Source of the DNA: Betaproteobacteria bacterium
Lineage (GTDB): Bacteria; Pseudomonadota; Gammaproteobacteria; Burkholderiales; SG8-39
DNA length: 7,471 nucleotides
Assembly (NCBI GenBank): GCA_009693435.1
Contig: SHXF01000155.1
Location: 1 to 7,471 of the forward strand
Direction of reading: 5' to 3'
Shown: positions 6,068 to 7,471 of the stretch, piece by piece
Layout of the letters: each line of letters begins with the position of its first letter
Position numbering within the stretch: the first letter of the stretch is position 1
Translations under genes and position numbers: made by a program
Notes under the pieces: generated by a model
Told to the model about the DNA's origin: nothing
What the model saw: the letters and a program-made list of their open reading frames with translations, nothing else
Database searches by the model: none

Positions 6068-6176
6068 ATACATTACACCGTTCGGGGTGAGCCTGTCGAA
6101 GCCCCGTAGCCCTTCGACAAGCTCAGGGCGAACGGATTGGGTTTGTCACAAATTATGAAAAGATCAATAAATGCCC
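6047..6176. mobile_element. Candidate miniature inverted-repeat element around a dispersed palindrome
   Basis: The outer arms are imperfect inverted repeats: CATTTTATTGATCTTT at 6047-6062 against the complement of AAAGATCAATAAATG at about 6159-6173, differing by one T. They enclose 6078-6135, an imperfect palindrome whose left half reads CCGTTCGGGGTGAGCCTGTC and whose right half is its near complement. The inner palindrome belongs to a widely dispersed proteobacterial type containing the core TGTCGAAG/CTTCGACA. The left arm ends the GNAT fragment and the right arm ends a transposase-like fragment, which supports insertion or recombination here. No target duplication is evident and no protein is encoded. 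Confidence 0.45.
6078..6135. repeat. Dispersed TTCGACAAGCTCAGG-type palindrome
   Basis: Bases 6078-6104 and 6109-6135 are imperfectly complementary over 27 positions, with a four-base centre. The pattern (GTTCGGGGTGAGCCTGTCGAAG, then CTTCGACAAGCTCAGGGCGAAC, each half within it) is one of the commonest short dispersed repeats in proteobacterial genomes. As RNA it would form a long hairpin. Confidence 0.75.
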
Positions 6177-6299
6177 TTTTTGACCAAACGGCAAACTATC
6201 AGCAGCCTGCCGAGCAGTCAAGCGCGTGAGAATACGCTCGATCACCGCGCGATCTTCGATAATGGCAGTGAACATGATGTCATACCACACGCGCCAGAT
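6153..6299 (-). pseudogene. Possible C-terminal relic of an IS91-like transposase
   Basis: A minus-strand frame without stops from 6299 down to TAA at 6153-6155 encodes 48 residues. It contains MFTAIIEDRAVIERILTRL, with the ATG at 6275-6273. The pattern I-ED--VI-RIL--L is characteristic of the carboxy end of IS91-type transposases, where it follows a final zinc-binding or beta segment. The last residues (GHLLIFS) are encoded by the right arm of the repeat at 6047-6176. It cannot belong to the same copy as the 4526-4732 fragment in a simple order, since the C-terminus should lie at lower coordinates. The evidence is one short motif, so this is tentative. Confidence 0.35.
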
Positions 6300-6548
6300 T
6301 CAAAGGCGGTTACCTGGTAGTTTTGAGATCGATCTGGCTGATTTTCAAATGTAACTGCGAACGGCAGCTCTTGGCCGGGATTACGCACTTGGCAGAGCGC
6401 CACAAAGTGGCCAGTGGTAAGACTCGCTATTCTCGCGAACGACAGCTAACTGCACGGCGCCTTTAGCAATCGGAAAATGCGTCAAATGGCCCATCGCAGT
6501 AAATCCGCCGACGCCCGGCCGATGCCGGAATGGATCGGCATCGATTGA
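6300..6548. other. Decayed intergenic DNA with two copies of a 13-base motif
   Basis: No intact gene is seen. GCGAACGGCAGCT occurs at 6357-6369 and GCGAACGACAGCT at 6435-6447, in direct orientation. On the minus strand the Bug frame stays open for 55 codons past its TGA, down to TAA at 6381-6383. It includes FTAMGHLTHFPIAKGAVQLA, which I do not recognise. A second minus frame (about 6265-6440) reads GHFVALCQVRNPGQELPF, also unrecognised. These may be remains of a frameshifted gene or chance open frames. Confidence 0.35.
6520..6543. terminator. Hairpin just after the second Bug gene, weak terminator candidate
   Basis: CGATGCCG at 6520-6527 is complementary to CGGCATCG at 6536-6543, with an 8-base loop. 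On the minus strand the stem starts 5 bases after the TGA of the Bug gene. No T-run follows, so it is at best a weak or factor-dependent stop. Confidence 0.3.
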
Positions 6549-7471
6549 TCATTCCACTTTCGCCCCGGATGCCTTGACCGCCGCACCGAAGCGCAGTGTT
6601 TCCTTCTTCACCAGCGCTGCGGCCGCTTCCGCGGTTCCGCCGGTGGTGTCGAAACCCTGTTCAGCGAAACGCTGGATGATGTCGGGCAACCGCGCGATCC
6701 GCGAAAATTCCGCAGCAAGCTTGTTTACCGTGGTTCGTGGCGTACCCGTCGGCACAACCACGCCGATCCAGTTACCCATGACGAACTCTTTGTAACCCTG
6801 CTCAATGAACGTTGGCAGATCTGGCTGCAGTGGATGCCGTTTCTCGGTCATCATCCCGATCGCCCGCAGTTTGCCCGCACGCACACCCGAAAGGACTAAA
6901 CCTATGTCGTTGGTATGAACCTGCACTTGTCCGCCAAGCAGATCTATCAGCGCCGGCCCACCCCCTTTGTACGGAACGTGGGTTAAGTCGATATGGGCCG
7001 CTCGCTTGAACATCTCCATCGACAAATGACTGATCACTCCGACCCCGCCCGAAGCATAGGCCACCCGGTTGCTCTTGGCCCAATTGACGAGATCAGACAC
7101 AGTTTTTACGGGTATGCCGGCATTGGCCACCATCATAAGGGGCGACGAACCCAGGATCGCGACCGGTACCAGATCTCGCTCGAGACTGTAGTTGAGCTTT
7201 TGGTAGAGCGTCTGGCCTATGGCATGCGCAGTGCTAATGCTCAGCATGGTATGGCCATCCGGCGCCGAGCGTGCGACCAGATCGGCGCCGACATTGCCTC
7301 CCGCGCCCGGGCGATTGTCGACGATGACGGATTGCCCCCAAGACTCGGCGAGCTTTTGACAAAAGACGCGTCCAACGACGTCGTTCAAGCCCCCCGGGCC
7401 GAACGCCACCACGTAGCGGATAGGGCGGTCCGGGTAGCCGGCAGCCTGGGCCGAAAGGCCGCCTACTACAA
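6549..7471 (-). CDS. Bug-family (TctC-type) periplasmic binding protein, 5' end outside the window
   Basis: The reading frame runs from the window edge to TGA at 6549-6551 and gives 306 visible residues. Only the first part of the signal peptide, perhaps 10-20 codons, is missing. The visible start VVGGLSAQAAGYPDRPIRYV contains the end of the signal peptide, with a likely cut near SAQA, then the typical mature start YPDRPIR. Canonical motifs follow: VAFGPGGLNDVVGR (ligand loop), VDNRPGAGG, SAPDGHTML, the segment THVPYKGGGPALIDLLGGQV, and LPTF near the C-terminal lobe. A GTG at 7412 lies inside the conserved ligand loop and is not the real start. This protein follows the family consensus much more closely than its neighbour at 4839-5810, so the two are not a recent duplication. 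Confidence 0.93.
   Translation of the reverse strand, partial: VVGGLSAQAAGYPDRPIRYVVAFGPGGLNDVVGRVFCQKLAESWGQSVIVDNRPGAGGNVGADLVARSAPDGHTMLSISTAHAIGQTLYQKLNYSLERDLVPVAILGSSPLMMVANAGIPVKTVSDLVNWAKSNRVAYASGGVGVISHLSMEMFKRAAHIDLTHVPYKGGGPALIDLLGGQVQVHTNDIGLVLSGVRAGKLRAIGMMTEKRHPLQPDLPTFIEQGYKEFVMGNWIGVVVPTGTPRTTVNKLAAEFSRIARLPDIIQRFAEQGFDTTGGTAEAAAALVKKETLRFGAAVKASGAKVE

Noticed and set aside
5795..6073. A 92-codon minus-strand open frame between the Bug gene and the repeat element
   Set aside because: It is antisense to the GNAT fragment and runs across promoter-like AT-rich DNA and into the Bug gene. No motif or ribosome site supports it.
7410..7412. GTG as the start of the second Bug gene
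   Set aside because: The frame stays open upstream to the window edge and encodes the end of a signal peptide and the mature start YPDRPIR. The gene is partial at its 5' end.
4839..7471. The two Bug genes as a tandem duplication or one transport operon
   Set aside because: They are in the same direction but separated by about 740 bases of relic DNA, their motifs differ strongly, and no TctA or TctB gene is present.

Overview
The window looks like chromosomal DNA of a betaproteobacterium, most likely Burkholderiales or a close relative. The evidence is a glcDEF set with betaproteobacterial-looking sequence, two Bug-type (tripartite tricarboxylate transporter) binding-protein genes, which are greatly expanded in that group, high GC with many CGC/GCG codons, and several short palindromic intergenic repeats. 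No species can be named from the sequence alone. Layout: positions 1-138 hold the last 45 codons of an ISL3-like transposase. Positions 139-414 carry dispersed-repeat relics and a strong 21-bp inverted repeat (314-398), followed by a likely -10 box only six bases before glcD. Positions 415-4397 hold glcD, glcE and glcF on the plus strand, the three subunits of membrane-associated glycolate dehydrogenase (glycolate oxidase). A 31-bp perfect inverted repeat sits between glcD and glcE. Positions 4398-4838 contain a frameshifted fragment of an IS91-like transposase and another inverted repeat. Positions 4839-5810 (minus) encode a complete Bug-family periplasmic binding protein. Positions 5811-6548 are a graveyard: an N-terminal GNAT acetyltransferase fragment, a candidate miniature element of about 130 bp built around a dispersed palindrome, a possible IS91-type transposase C-terminus, and copies of a 13-base motif. 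Positions 6549-7471 (minus) encode a second Bug protein whose first codons lie outside the window. Function: GlcD (FAD, glycolate site), GlcE (second FAD-type subunit) and GlcF (two 4Fe-4S clusters plus two CCG domains) together oxidise glycolate, and in many bacteria also D-lactate, to the 2-oxoacid and pass electrons to the membrane quinone pool. No glcC regulator, glcB malate synthase or glycolate permease is visible. The two Bug proteins would capture small carboxylates in the periplasm, but no TctA/TctB membrane genes are present, so they are orphans here; their ligands cannot be read from sequence. I found no CRISPR array, tRNA, rRNA or clearly new multigene system. The most notable material is the number of palindromic elements at gene borders and their possible effect on glc expression.
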